Origin: Rhizobium sp. FKL33
GTDB lineage: Bacteria > Pseudomonadota > Alphaproteobacteria > Rhizobiales > Rhizobiaceae
Assembly: GCF_005222915.1 (NCBI RefSeq)
Contig: NZ_STFX01000054.1
Location: 169,166-233,165 of the forward strand
Direction: 5' to 3'
Length of the DNA stretch: 64,000 nt
The notes under the pieces were generated by a model. It did not search any database and was not told where the DNA came from. It worked only from the letters and a program-made list of their open reading frames with translations. The translations under genes and the position numbers were made by a program. This document shows, one piece after another, positions 46,914 through 55,532 of this stretch (position 1 is the first letter of the stretch; every line of letters begins with the position of its first letter).

Positions 46914-47870
46914 GTGACGAGTATCAACACCAACGCCAGCGCAATTGCGGCTGTCGACATCCTGCGCGCGCAGAGCACCAAGGTGCTGAATGCGCAACAG
47001 GAGGTCGCGACCGGCTATCGCGTCAAGGATGCGAGCGACAACGCCGCATACTGGTCCATCGCGACCCAGATGAAGTCCGACAACAAGGCTTTGTCGGCTG
47101 CGGAGGATTCGCTCGCCTTTGGCGCAGCGGCCGTCGATGTCGCCTATACCGGCCTCAACCAGGCGATCGACGTCATCAAGGATATTCGCAACAAACTGAT
47201 CACCGCGCTGGGCGCCGGCAACGAAATCAACAAGATCAACGATGAAATCCAGGAATTGCGACAGCAGTTGCGCACGGTGGCCGAGGAGTCCTCGTTCAAC
47301 GGCGAAAACTGGCTGGTTCGCGACGACGCCAGCGACGACAAGGACCGAGAACTCGTGGGCTCGTTCCGCCGCGCCGCCGACGGTACGGTCGAAGTCAAGC
47401 TCCTGCGCTATTCGATGGCGAATGCGCTCGGCACCAATCACCTGATCGACCAGGACAGCCAGCTCGGCATTCTCACCAATCCCGGTTATGCGAGCGCCAT
47501 CGGCGCAAGCACGGACTGGGTGATGCTGAATGGGGAAAACGACCCCACTGCGCATACGGAATTCGCCGTCAGCCAGTCGACAACGGATGTCGAGATCACC
47601 GAGATGATGGAGGTGTCCGACAATATGCTCGAGGCGATGATCGAAGCGTCCTCCAATCTCGGCGCGCTCAGCAAGCGAATCGAGATGCAGAACGATTTCG
47701 TCAAGGATCTCCAGGACACGCAGGACCGAGGCGTGGGACGCATGGTCGACAGCAATCTCGACATCGCCTCCTCGCGACTCCGGGCCGTCGAGGCGCAGCG
47801 CAGCCTGACGATTTCGGCGCTGTCCATCGCCAATTCGCAACCGCTGACGACCCTGAGGCTGCTGGAATAG
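46914..47870 (+). CDS. Flagellin
   Basis: 318 residues from GTG 46914 (TSINTNASAIAAVDILRAQS). The D0/D1 N-terminal pattern TKVLNAQQEVATGYRVKDAS, DNAAYWSIATQMKSDNKALS and the C-terminal SSNLGALSKRIEMQNDFVKD, LDIASSRLRAVEAQRSLTIS are diagnostic. The central part is short, as in rhizobial flagellins. The C-terminal residues TTLRLLE differ from the usual LLSLFR. No other flagellar gene is in the window, so it lies outside its normal cluster. The GTG start lacks a clear ribosome-binding sequence. Confidence 0.9.
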   Translation: MTSINTNASAIAAVDILRAQSTKVLNAQQEVATGYRVKDASDNAAYWSIATQMKSDNKALSAAEDSLAFGAAAVDVAYTGLNQAIDVIKDIRNKLITALGAGNEINKINDEIQELRQQLRTVAEESSFNGENWLVRDDASDDKDRELVGSFRRAADGTVEVKLLRYSMANALGTNHLIDQDSQLGILTNPGYASAIGASTDWVMLNGENDPTAHTEFAVSQSTTDVEITEMMEVSDNMLEAMIEASSNLGALSKRIEMQNDFVKDLQDTQDRGVGRMVDSNLDIASSRLRAVEAQRSLTISALSIANSQPLTTLRLLE

Positions 47871-47883
47871 CCACTCTCACGCT

Positions 47884-48324
47884 TCAGTTTTCCGGCGGCA
47901 ACGCGTCGCGCCAGGCGCCGGCGGTTCGGCCGGCCATCCGCCAGTAGATCAGCCCCCAAACGAGGCCGCTCAGAGCATAGATCAAGGCGACGACCCCGAG
48001 CAGGTCTTCGCCATTGGCCTTGCTGTATTGAATGCCGGCAGTCGAAGAGAAAAGACCGAGGGCAAGCCCAGAGACGAGATAGTATCGCGCGTTCCGGTAA
48101 GACCGCCATTCGGCGACGAGAACGATCAGGCAAACCGGGATGAATTCGACGCCGGCGATCAGCAGGCTGCCGAGAAGGACGATCGGGCTGAACACGATCA
48201 TCAGCGCCCGAGGCTCCGCCGTTCCCCGGAGCACATCCAAGCCGCTCAACATGAACGCTCCGAAAACCAGCGCGCCGAGGCAGGCGATGGTATGGGCCAA
48301 CAGGATCATCATTACGCGCGCCAT
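47884..48324 (-). CDS. Four-helix membrane protein of unknown function
   Basis: 146 residues from ATG 48324. Hydrophobic segments at about residues 5-28 (MILLAHTIACLGALVFGAFM), 44-70 (ALMIVFSPIVLLGSLLIAGV), 80-105 (YYLVSGLALGLFSSTAGIQY) and 115-133 (LLGVVALIYALSGLVWGLIY). No charged catalytic pattern is seen. A TTG start seven codons earlier is possible. It converges with the flagellin gene, with the two stops 13 bases apart. Not recognised. Confidence 0.7.
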   Translation of the reverse strand: MARVMMILLAHTIACLGALVFGAFMLSGLDVLRGTAEPRALMIVFSPIVLLGSLLIAGVEFIPVCLIVLVAEWRSYRNARYYLVSGLALGLFSSTAGIQYSKANGEDLLGVVALIYALSGLVWGLIYWRMAGRTAGAWRDALPPEN

Positions 48325-48351
48325 GCGGCAGGTCCCGTTCTCCAATTAGGG

Positions 48352-48381
48352 AAAAGGCCCGGCGTCGATGACGCCGGGCCC
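48352..48381 (-). terminator. Terminator of icd
   Basis: 10-bp perfect stem GGCCCGGCGT/ACGCCGGGCC with a five-base loop, running leftward into TTTTCCC, 26 bases past the icd stop. Confidence 0.9.
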
Positions 48382-48406
48382 GCTCATGTCAGCGAAATCT
48401 ATGGCC

Positions 48407-49621
48407 TCAAGCGGACATGGCCTTCTGCAGGTTCTCGTCGATCTTGTCGAGGAAGCCGGTCGTCGACAGCCAGGGCTGATCCGGACCGATCAGCAGCGCG
48501 AGATCCTTGGTCATGAAGCCGGATTCGACGGTGGCGACGCAGACCTTTTCGAGCGTGTCGCAGAACTTGGCGAGTTCGGCGTTGTCGTCGAGCTTGGCGC
48601 GATGAGCGAGACCACGGGTCCAGGCGAAGATCGAGGCGATCGAGTTGGTCGACGTTTCCTGACCCTTCTGATGCTGGCGGTAGTGACGGGTCACCGTGCC
48701 ATGGGCGGCTTCGGCTTCCACCGTCTTGCCATCCGGCGTCAAGAGAACCGAGGTCATCAGGCCGAGCGAACCGAAGCCCTGGGCCACGGTGTCGGACTGC
48801 ACGTCGCCGTCGTAGTTCTTGCAGGCCCATACATAGCCGCCGGACCACTTGAGCGCGGAAGCGACCATGTCGTCGATCAGGCGGTGTTCATAGGTGATGC
48901 CGGCTTCCTTGAACTGGTCGAGGAATTCAGTCTGATAGACTTCTTCGAAGATGTCCTTGAAGCGGCCGTCATAGGCCTTGAGAATGGTGTTCTTGGTCGA
49001 CAGATAGACCGGCCACTTGCGCATCAGGCCGTACATCATCGAGGCGCGGGCGAATTCGCGGATCGATTCGTCCAGGTTGTACATCGCCATGGCGACGCCG
49101 GCGCCGGGGGCGTCGAACACTTCCTTCTCGATCACCTGGCCGTCTTCGCCGACGAACTTGATGGTCAGCTTGCCCTTGCCGGGGAATTTGAAATCGGTGG
49201 CGCGATACTGGTCGCCGAAAGCGTGACGGCCGACGACGATCGGCTGCGTCCAGCCCGGAACCAGGCGCGGCACGTTCTTGCAGATGATCGGCTCGCGGAA
49301 GATCACGCCGCCGAGAATGTTGCGGATCGTGCCGTTCGGGCTCTTCCACATCTGCTTGAGATTGAATTCCTTCACGCGGGCTTCATCCGGCGTGATGGTC
49401 GCGCATTTGATGCCGACGCCGTACTTCTTGATGGCGTTGGCGGCGTCGACGGTCACCTGGTCGTTGGTGGCGTCGCGGTTTTCGACGGAGAGATCGAAAT
49501 AGTCGATGTCGAGGTCAAGATAGGGGTGGATCAGCTTGTCCTTGATGAGCTGCCAGATGATGCGGGTCATCTCATCGCCGTCGAGATCGGCGACTGGATT
49601 GGCTACCTTGATCTTCGTCAT
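48407..49621 (-). CDS. icd: Isocitrate dehydrogenase (NADP+), homodimeric type
   Basis: 404 residues from ATG 49621 with AGAGGAC upstream. It oxidatively decarboxylates isocitrate to 2-oxoglutarate in the TCA cycle. Features: [20 protein letters not shown], the substrate loop [20 protein letters not shown], metal-binding [20 protein letters not shown] and [20 protein letters not shown], and cofactor region [20 protein letters not shown]. This is the eukaryote-like dimeric form common in alphaproteobacteria, not the E. coli type. A terminator follows. Confidence 0.98.
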   Translation of the reverse strand: MTKIKVANPVADLDGDEMTRIIWQLIKDKLIHPYLDLDIDYFDLSVENRDATNDQVTVDAANAIKKYGVGIKCATITPDEARVKEFNLKQMWKSPNGTIRNILGGVIFREPIICKNVPRLVPGWTQPIVVGRHAFGDQYRATDFKFPGKGKLTIKFVGEDGQVIEKEVFDAPGAGVAMAMYNLDESIREFARASMMYGLMRKWPVYLSTKNTILKAYDGRFKDIFEEVYQTEFLDQFKEAGITYEHRLIDDMVASALKWSGGYVWACKNYDGDVQSDTVAQGFGSLGLMTSVLLTPDGKTVEAEAAHGTVTRHYRQHQKGQETSTNSIASIFAWTRGLAHRAKLDDNAELAKFCDTLEKVCVATVESGFMTKDLALLIGPDQPWLSTTGFLDKIDENLQKAMSA

Positions 49622-49874
49622 ATTTCGTCCTCTTGATGTCGCCGCCGGTTGGGAGCCGACGACGTTCGGCTGTGAATGCAAATGCCTATAACACCCGCCG
49701 CGCGCGAGGCAAACAGGAAGCGCCGAATTCGACGAAAATCCTAGGTCGACGGCGTTCAAACCGCGCGCTGGAAACTTTGGGCGTGAGCTATGAAGAAGGC
49801 CTCGCCCCCGTTGACCGCAAAAAGCCGCTCTGTATCGGATCTCGCGAAATCTTCGCTCACCGATGGGGGACGCC

Positions 49875-50882
49875 ATGTTCAAGACCATTCTCGCCGCCCT
49901 GCTCCTGGGCGCCGCCCTGCCCGCTTACGCTGCGGATGTCACGGGGCCTGCCCGCGAGCTCATGAAAGCCGCGACCGCCAACTGGTCGGATGCGGGCGGC
50001 AACGAGGATTACACCAGCGAAGAGCGCATGGGCCGGCTTTATGCGCCCGGTCTGGCCGCCGTCATCGAAGAGGCTGTCGGCCATGCCAGCCGGCTCAACA
50101 AGGACACGGTGCTCGGCTATGACATGATCACCGGCTCCGAGGACGGCTGCGCCATCAAGGACCTGAAGATCACCCAGCAGAAGGCGGAGCCCGACTTCAT
50201 TCCCGTCATCGCCGAGTTCAAGCCCTTCACCTGCCTCAAGGGCGATCCCCGCCGGAAAATGGTGATGAAGGTGCTGTTCATGATGGGCGAGTATGACGGC
50301 GTCTTCAAGATCGACGAGATCTTCCGCACCGTGCGCGACAACGAGGTGATCGCCGTCAGCGACGAATTCAACGCGGTGACCACCGCCGCCGTCTTCACGC
50401 CCAAGAAAGCGTCTGCGGCAGCCAAGGAGTTGCTGGAAGCGGCCTACGCCAAGACGCAGGATACGGGGGACGGCGCCAAGACCGACGAAGACGCCGTCAA
50501 TTATTTCAGCAAGAAACGGCTGAACCGGCTCTACACGACGAGTTTCGTCAATCTCTACCGCGCCGCCTGGAAGAAGCAGGAATCCGACGAGAATGGCGGC
50601 TATCTGCTCGGCAGCGATCCGATCATCGGGAGCCAGGACAACTGCCCGATGAAGGATCTGAAGATCGAGACCAAGGAGCCCGATTTCATCTATGTGAACA
50701 TCATCGCCCGATTCCGGGCCGCCTATTGCTTCGGCAATCCCGGCGACGACAAACGCGTAACCACGGTGCGATTCGTGACCATCCTGGAAGGCGGCGTCTT
50801 CAAGATCGACGACATCCAGCAGATGGACGGCGACAAGGCGACGTCGTCGCTGAAGGACGATCTAAAGGCGTTGGGCGAGTGA
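49875..50882 (+). CDS. Secreted protein with two copies of an unrecognised Cys-paired domain
   Basis: 335 residues. Signal peptide [20 protein letters not shown], then two homologous domains (about residues 25-150 and 185-330). Each has the pattern xYxS-x2-R(M/L)-x2-LY, a central GxDxIxGS(E/Q)D-x-C-x2-KDLKI, a second Cys after about 30 residues ([15 protein letters not shown]) and an ending GVFKIDxI. The two cysteines per domain could form a disulfide. GGGGGA precedes the ATG. It begins a run of three paralogous secreted genes. No characterised family recognised. Confidence 0.8.
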   Translation: MFKTILAALLLGAALPAYAADVTGPARELMKAATANWSDAGGNEDYTSEERMGRLYAPGLAAVIEEAVGHASRLNKDTVLGYDMITGSEDGCAIKDLKITQQKAEPDFIPVIAEFKPFTCLKGDPRRKMVMKVLFMMGEYDGVFKIDEIFRTVRDNEVIAVSDEFNAVTTAAVFTPKKASAAAKELLEAAYAKTQDTGDGAKTDEDAVNYFSKKRLNRLYTTSFVNLYRAAWKKQESDENGGYLLGSDPIIGSQDNCPMKDLKIETKEPDFIYVNIIARFRAAYCFGNPGDDKRVTTVRFVTILEGGVFKIDDIQQMDGDKATSSLKDDLKALGE

Positions 50883-50908
50883 CGGAGATATACAATGGAG
50901 GGCGTGCC

Positions 50909-51478
50909 ATGTTGAAACCTTTGATCGCAGCCCTGATGCTGGCTGCGCCGCTTCCGGCGCTCGCCGGCGCGGCAGCCGCACCGGCGGACAAAGCCATCGT
51001 CGGCCCCCGGGAATTGATATGGGCGGCCAGCAGCGAGGACGACGCGACGACGCCCGAGCAGAAGGCGGCGGCTGCTGACGACGACTATTTCAGCAAGAGC
51101 CGCCTGAAGCGCATCTACACCAAGAGCTTCGCCCGCCTGTATCGATCCGCAACGAAAAACTATGCGGCGCGCGACTATGCGGAGCCGATGTTCGATTGGG
51201 ATGTGGTGCTCGGTGGACAGGACGGATGCTCCCCCAAGGACATTTCCTTCACGACGAAGAAGACCGACGCGTCGCATGTCCGCGTCGATGTCAGCTATCG
51301 TATGGCATGGTGTTTCGATGGAAGCGACGAGGCCACAAAGGCGCAGGTATCGAGCGTGCGCTTCCTCACAACCCTCGAGGACGGCGCCTATAAGATCGAC
51401 GACATCCAGCATCTGGCCGGAGACAAGATCGAGACCAGCGTGAGGGAAGCGTTGGAATATTGGGAGACGCAGAAGTAA
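50909..51478 (+). CDS. Secreted single-domain paralogue
   Basis: 189 residues from ATG 50909 (GGAGGGC six bases upstream). Signal peptide MLKPLIAALMLAAPLPALAG, then one domain with DYFSKSRLKRIYTKSFARLY, GGQDGCSPKDISF, YRMAWCFDG and GAYKIDDIQH, which aligns with both domains of the preceding protein. The 26-bp gap suggests cotranscription. Unknown function. Confidence 0.78.
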   Translation: MLKPLIAALMLAAPLPALAGAAAAPADKAIVGPRELIWAASSEDDATTPEQKAAAADDDYFSKSRLKRIYTKSFARLYRSATKNYAARDYAEPMFDWDVVLGGQDGCSPKDISFTTKKTDASHVRVDVSYRMAWCFDGSDEATKAQVSSVRFLTTLEDGAYKIDDIQHLAGDKIETSVREALEYWETQK

Positions 51479-51636
51479 AGCGATCCACCCGCCGATCCCA
51501 AATTGGCCGCAGTCTGACACCAGAATCAGGATAGAAGCATGATCGATCCGCAGCGGCGCATGAGACTGCTGCAAAGATCGACGTCCAAGGCGTGAAGGGG
51601 CAGTCCTTTCGCCGCCAACCCTTCGGGATGATCTTG

Positions 51637-52266
51637 ATGTCCGTCAGAAAATTTGCCTGCGCCCTGGTTTTGCTGTTTCCGCTGGCGACCTCCACCCTCG
51701 CCCAGACGGCAACCGACCCGGTCAAAAACCTCATGGATCTCGCTCAGGGCCTGTGGAGCGACGATCCCAAGGTCGAGGGGCAGGATTATTTCGACGCCTC
51801 GCGGCTCGACGCGCTCTACAGCAAGCGCTTTGCCGACGCCTATCGCGCCGCGGCGAAATTCCCGATCTATGACGACGCCAGCGGTCCCTTCGGCTATGAC
51901 GTGATCACCAACGGCCAGGACGGATGCCCGCTCAAGGATGTGGCGATCGCGCCCGGCGCAGACGCCAATGGCGTGACCGACGTCAAGGTCACCTTCAAAC
52001 TCTGGACCTGTGTGGACGACGGCTCGGTCGACAAGAACAGCGTCAACGAAGTACATTTTTCGGTGATCACCGAGAACGGCAGGCCTGTGATCGACGATAT
52101 CAGGCGCAAGGATGACGAGGGCAAGCTCGATTCGCTGATGACGGAGATGCAGGACATCGCCAAGAACGGCCAGGATGTCGGCCCCGAAGCGAAGCAGCCC
52201 GACGAGAGCCAGGCGACCCTGCCCGCAGACGACAAGCCGAAAATCATTCTCAGCCAGCCGGAATGA
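51637..52266 (+). CDS. Secreted single-domain paralogue with acidic tail
   Basis: 209 residues from ATG 51637 (alternative ATG 51628). Signal peptide (KFACALVLLFPLATSTLAQ), then the same domain: DYFDASRLDALYSKRFADAY, GYDVITNGQDGCPLKDVAI, FKLWTCVDDG and PVIDDIRRKD. A C-terminal extension of about 45 residues is acidic and Pro/Gln-rich (KNGQDVGPEAKQPDESQ). 158 bp separate it from the second gene. Fourth copy of the domain in this run; function unknown. Confidence 0.78.
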   Translation: MSVRKFACALVLLFPLATSTLAQTATDPVKNLMDLAQGLWSDDPKVEGQDYFDASRLDALYSKRFADAYRAAAKFPIYDDASGPFGYDVITNGQDGCPLKDVAIAPGADANGVTDVKVTFKLWTCVDDGSVDKNSVNEVHFSVITENGRPVIDDIRRKDDEGKLDSLMTEMQDIAKNGQDVGPEAKQPDESQATLPADDKPKIILSQPE

Positions 52267-52340
52267 GCGGCACTCGGGAAAGCGCATGACTTGGCTGCGG
52301 AAAAGCGCTATTCGCCTGAGAAAATTCCCAGGTTACAGGC

Positions 52341-53144
52341 ATGTCCGGCACAAATTCTGAACTCGAACTCCTCACGGGCGGCCCGGTGGTCGTGCTCGTC
52401 GAACCGCAACTCGGCGAAAACATCGGCATGGTCGCCCGCGCCATGGCCAATTTCGGCCTGTCCGAACTTCGTCTCGTCAATCCACGCGACGGCTGGCCGA
52501 GTGAAAAGGCCCGCGCCGCCGCCTCCAAGGCCGATCACGTCATCGACGCCGTCCAGGTGTACGACACGCTGGAAGCGGCCATCGCCGATCTCAATTTCGT
52601 CTACGCCACCACCGCCCGCATGCGCGACGGCTTCAAACCGGTCCGCTCGCCCATCGTCGCGTCGAAAACGCTCAGGGCGAAATACGACGCCGGCGAAAAG
52701 GTCGGCGTGCTCTATGGCCGCGAGAAATCCGGCCTGTCCAACGAAGAAGTGGCGCTGGCCGACGAGATCGTCACTTTCCCGGTCAATCCCGCCTTCGCCT
52801 CGCTCAACATCGCCCAGGCCGTGCTGCTGATGTCCTATGAATGGATGAAGACGCGGATGGAGAGCGAGGACGAGACGCTGTTTTCCGCAGTGGCGCAGAC
52901 GCCGGCCACCAAGGAAGAACTGTTCGGCTTTTACGATCACATCGAAGAAGCGCTGGATGCGCGCGGATATTTCCGCCCCGCCGCCAAAAAGCCGAGAATG
53001 GTGGAGAATCTCCGCGCCGTATGGTCCCGCCGCGCTTTGACGTCCGAAGAGATCAAGGTGTTCCGGGGCGTGGTTTCCTCTCTCGACCGGTTCAGCCGCA
53101 AGAACCCGCGCGGCGCCGGCAATCCGGATGACAGCGATGACTGA
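52341..53144 (+). CDS. trmJ: tRNA/rRNA methyltransferase of the SpoU/TrmJ type
   Basis: 267 residues. SPOUT-fold motifs are complete: [56 protein letters not shown] and [20 protein letters not shown]. TrmJ adds 2'-O-methyl groups to tRNA position 32; a basic C-terminal tail ([19 protein letters not shown]) is typical. Its stop overlaps the start region of murI. The TrmJ subgroup assignment is likely but was not tested. Confidence 0.9.
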   Translation: MSGTNSELELLTGGPVVVLVEPQLGENIGMVARAMANFGLSELRLVNPRDGWPSEKARAAASKADHVIDAVQVYDTLEAAIADLNFVYATTARMRDGFKPVRSPIVASKTLRAKYDAGEKVGVLYGREKSGLSNEEVALADEIVTFPVNPAFASLNIAQAVLLMSYEWMKTRMESEDETLFSAVAQTPATKEELFGFYDHIEEALDARGYFRPAAKKPRMVENLRAVWSRRALTSEEIKVFRGVVSSLDRFSRKNPRGAGNPDDSDD

Positions 53145-53928
53145 ACTGGACAGGCCGATCCTCGTTTTCGACTCGGGCATCGGCGGGCTGACCGTGCTCC
53201 GCGAATTGCGGGTGCTGATGCCCGAGCGCAATTTCGTCTATGTCGCCGATGACGCCGGATTTCCCTATGGCGGCTGGGGCGAGCCGGAGTTGAAGGCGCG
53301 GCTTCTCGACCTGTTCAAGGGCATTCTCGAAGAACACAAGCCGGAAATATCGGTGATCGCCTGCAACACGGCGTTCACGCTGGCCGGCGCCGATCTCCGC
53401 GCGGCCTTTCCGGAGCATACATTCGTCGGCACGGTTCCCGCCATCAAGCCGGCCGCCGAACGCACGCGGTCGGGCCTGGTTTCCGTGCTCGCCACGCCCG
53501 GCACGGTCAAGCGCGCCTATACCCGCGATCTCATCCAGTCCTTCGCCAGCCAGTGCGATGTCCGCCTGGTCGGTTCCGAGCATCTCGCGCGGATGGCGGA
53601 GGCCTATATTCGCGGCGAAGCGCTCAATCCGGATGCGGTCACGGCCGAGATCAGCCAGTGCTTCCAGGAAAAGGACGGCCGCAAGACGGATATCGTCGTG
53701 CTTGCCTGCACGCATTACCCGTTCATGGCCAATCTCTTCCGCAAGCTCGCGCCCTGGCCGGTCGATTGGCTCGACCCGGCGGAGGCGATCGCGCGGCAGG
53801 CGCGGCGGCTGGTTCCGGTTCTGCATCACCTGCATCCCGACACACATCACGATCGCGCCGTCTTCACCTCGGGAAAACCAGATTTTTCCACCCGTCGCCT
53901 GCTGCAAGGCTTCGGCCTCACTGTCTGA
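53137..53928 (+). CDS. murI: Glutamate racemase
   Basis: 263 residues from ATG 53137, overlapping the trmJ stop. It makes D-glutamate for peptidoglycan. Both catalytic cysteines are present, in [15 protein letters not shown] and [14 protein letters not shown]; the N-terminal [15 protein letters not shown] and [13 protein letters not shown] match the family. An ATG three codons earlier (53128) is also possible. Confidence 0.96.
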   Translation: MTELDRPILVFDSGIGGLTVLRELRVLMPERNFVYVADDAGFPYGGWGEPELKARLLDLFKGILEEHKPEISVIACNTAFTLAGADLRAAFPEHTFVGTVPAIKPAAERTRSGLVSVLATPGTVKRAYTRDLIQSFASQCDVRLVGSEHLARMAEAYIRGEALNPDAVTAEISQCFQEKDGRKTDIVVLACTHYPFMANLFRKLAPWPVDWLDPAEAIARQARRLVPVLHHLHPDTHHDRAVFTSGKPDFSTRRLLQGFGLTV

Positions 53929-54284
53929 CACCTGTTGCCTCACCGCAACAGGAGCGGCGTCTTGACGCAATTTTCGATTGCGCCCGCTTGCCAGATCAGA
54001 AAAGCCGTGAGACAGTCTCGGCAGGTCAACACCAGCGCAGGAGGGCGTGATGAATACATTTTCTGTCGTGCATTACGCATTTGCTGGTTTCATGCGCTCA
54101 GGCGTGAATTCTACGCGACCGTGGTCTCTCTGCGCCCTTTGAGGCCTGATTCCAGCATTTCCCTAACCTGAATCCATTCCGGCGCTTCGCTGCGCGTATT
54201 TCGGCTTGTCGGCCGACATGCGACGTCTGCTGTCCGCGCCCCAATTTGCGAGGACCCGCGCGCGGAGCGTCGGGCTGATGAACC
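53929..54284. other. 356-bp region between murI and the DUF1127-like gene
   Basis: Largely noncoding. It contains one 30-codon frame (54050-54142) with AGGAGGG directly before its ATG; other frames look random. Confidence 0.5.
54050..54142 (+). CDS. Possible 30-residue leader-like peptide
   Basis: ATG at 54050 preceded by a near-perfect AGGAGGG four bases upstream. The peptide begins MNTFSVVHYAFAGFMRSG and stops at TGA 54142. No family; too short to judge. Kept only because of the strong ribosome-binding sequence. Confidence 0.25.
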   Translation: MNTFSVVHYAFAGFMRSGVNSTRPWSLCAL

Positions 54285-54533
54285 ATGACTGCAAGACAAC
54301 CCCTGGACGAACACAGCATCGATCGGATCGCAGCAGCGCTGATCGAAAAGCACCATCCCCTGCGCGTCATTCTGGCTGTCTGGCTGGCGGCGCGCGAGCG
54401 GCGCAAGCGCGACCACGCGACCGACATAGCCCTCTTGAATGTGAGCGACCGGATGCGGCGCGACATGGGCCTACCGGAAGAAAAGAACGATCCGCGCGGC
54501 ATGCCGATCGACGTTTTTAGAATCAAACTGTAA
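54285..54533 (+). CDS. DUF1127-like small protein
   Basis: 82 residues. The middle VWLAARERRKRDHATDIALLNVSDRMRRDMGLPE has the DUF1127 pattern (basic helix, then LxxLSDRxLRDIGL-type sequence), with an extra N-terminal helix (SIDRIAAALIEKHHPLRVIL). A hairpin at 54540-54570 follows. Second DUF1127-type gene in the window; role unknown. Confidence 0.75.
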   Translation: MTARQPLDEHSIDRIAAALIEKHHPLRVILAVWLAARERRKRDHATDIALLNVSDRMRRDMGLPEEKNDPRGMPIDVFRIKL

Positions 54534-54539
54534 CGCGCA

Positions 54540-54570
54540 TGCGGCGCGCCTGCCTCGGCGGCGCGCCGCA
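54540..54570 (+). terminator. GC-rich hairpin after DUF1127-like gene
   Basis: 11-bp perfect stem TGCGGCGCGCC/GGCGCGCCGCA with a nine-base loop, beginning seven bases past the stop. It lacks a T-run, so termination is uncertain. Confidence 0.5.
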
Positions 54571-54667
54571 AACACATATGCAGACGGAACCTTAACCGAC
54601 CCCATGTATTGATGCGGTTGCGCTTGAATGGGCGGCGCTTGCGCCTGCGCGTATTTCGGGGACGAGA

Positions 54668-55432
54668 ATGAACGACAAGACACAATGCGCCGCCTGCGCA
54701 AATGGTGAAAAATTCCCAATCGCCATCACTATGGCTTTCCAACCGATCGTGGACACCGACACCGGACGCGTTTTCGCCCATGAAGCGCTGGTGCGCGGCG
54801 AAAACGGCGAAGGCGCGGGCGCGGTTCTGTCACGCCTCAACGACGACAATCGCTACGCCTTCGATCAGCTCTGCCGCGTCAAAGCCATCGATCTCGCCGC
54901 CGGGCTGGGCCTTGCCGAGACGGGGGCGATGCTGTCGATCAACTTTCTCCCGAATGCGGTCTACGAACCCTCGGCCTGCATCCGCCAGACGCTGGCTGCC
55001 GCCAAACGCGCGGCCTTTCCGATCGAGAACATCATCTTCGAATTCACCGAAGCGGAGCGGCTAGACACCGCCCATCTCCTCAACATCCTCAATTCCTATC
55101 GCGCCATGGGCTTCAAGACGGCCATCGATGATTTCGGCGCGGGCTTTGCCGGCCTCGGTCTGCTCGCCGAGTTCCAGCCCGATATCGTCAAACTCGACAT
55201 GGAGCTGATCCGCGGCATCGACAAGGACGGGCCGCGCCGCAAGATCGTCTCCCATACGCTTGCTATGTTGCGCGATCTCGGTATCACGCCGGTCTGCGAA
55301 GGCATTGAGACGGCGGAGGAATATCATGTGCTGGCCGATCTCGGCGTCACGCTGATGCAGGGCTATTTCTTCTCCAAGCCGTCGCTCGCGGCGCTCTCCG
55401 CCCCGAAGGTGCCGCGCCTGCAGATGAATTGA
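54668..55432 (+). CDS. EAL-domain cyclic-di-GMP phosphodiesterase
   Basis: 254 residues, a stand-alone EAL domain after about 20 residues holding a CAAC pair. Catalytic positions are present: AHEALVRGENG (EAL), LSINFLPNAV (Asn), IIFEFTEAERL (Glu), AIDDFGAGFAG (Asp-Asp), PDIVKLDMELI (Lys), CEGIETAEEY (Glu) and MQGYFFSKP (Gln), so it should be active. The N-terminal Cys pair might sense metal or redox. It precedes a SulP transporter by 100 bp; a GGDEF cyclase lies just beyond that. Confidence 0.93.
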   Translation: MNDKTQCAACANGEKFPIAITMAFQPIVDTDTGRVFAHEALVRGENGEGAGAVLSRLNDDNRYAFDQLCRVKAIDLAAGLGLAETGAMLSINFLPNAVYEPSACIRQTLAAAKRAAFPIENIIFEFTEAERLDTAHLLNILNSYRAMGFKTAIDDFGAGFAGLGLLAEFQPDIVKLDMELIRGIDKDGPRRKIVSHTLAMLRDLGITPVCEGIETAEEYHVLADLGVTLMQGYFFSKPSLAALSAPKVPRLQMN

Positions 55433-55532
55433 CGGGCTGACGTCGCCTAAAACTTGATCTTCGTCATTGCAGGGACTCGTCTTGCGGGAGCACAGTCTCA
55501 TCCGTGCGGAATGGCGTGGGGAGACGGCGGGC

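Noticed and set aside
53935-54171. 78-codon frame downstream of murI
   Set aside because: No ribosome-binding sequence, no hydrophobic or domain pattern, and Arg/Ser-rich random-like composition.
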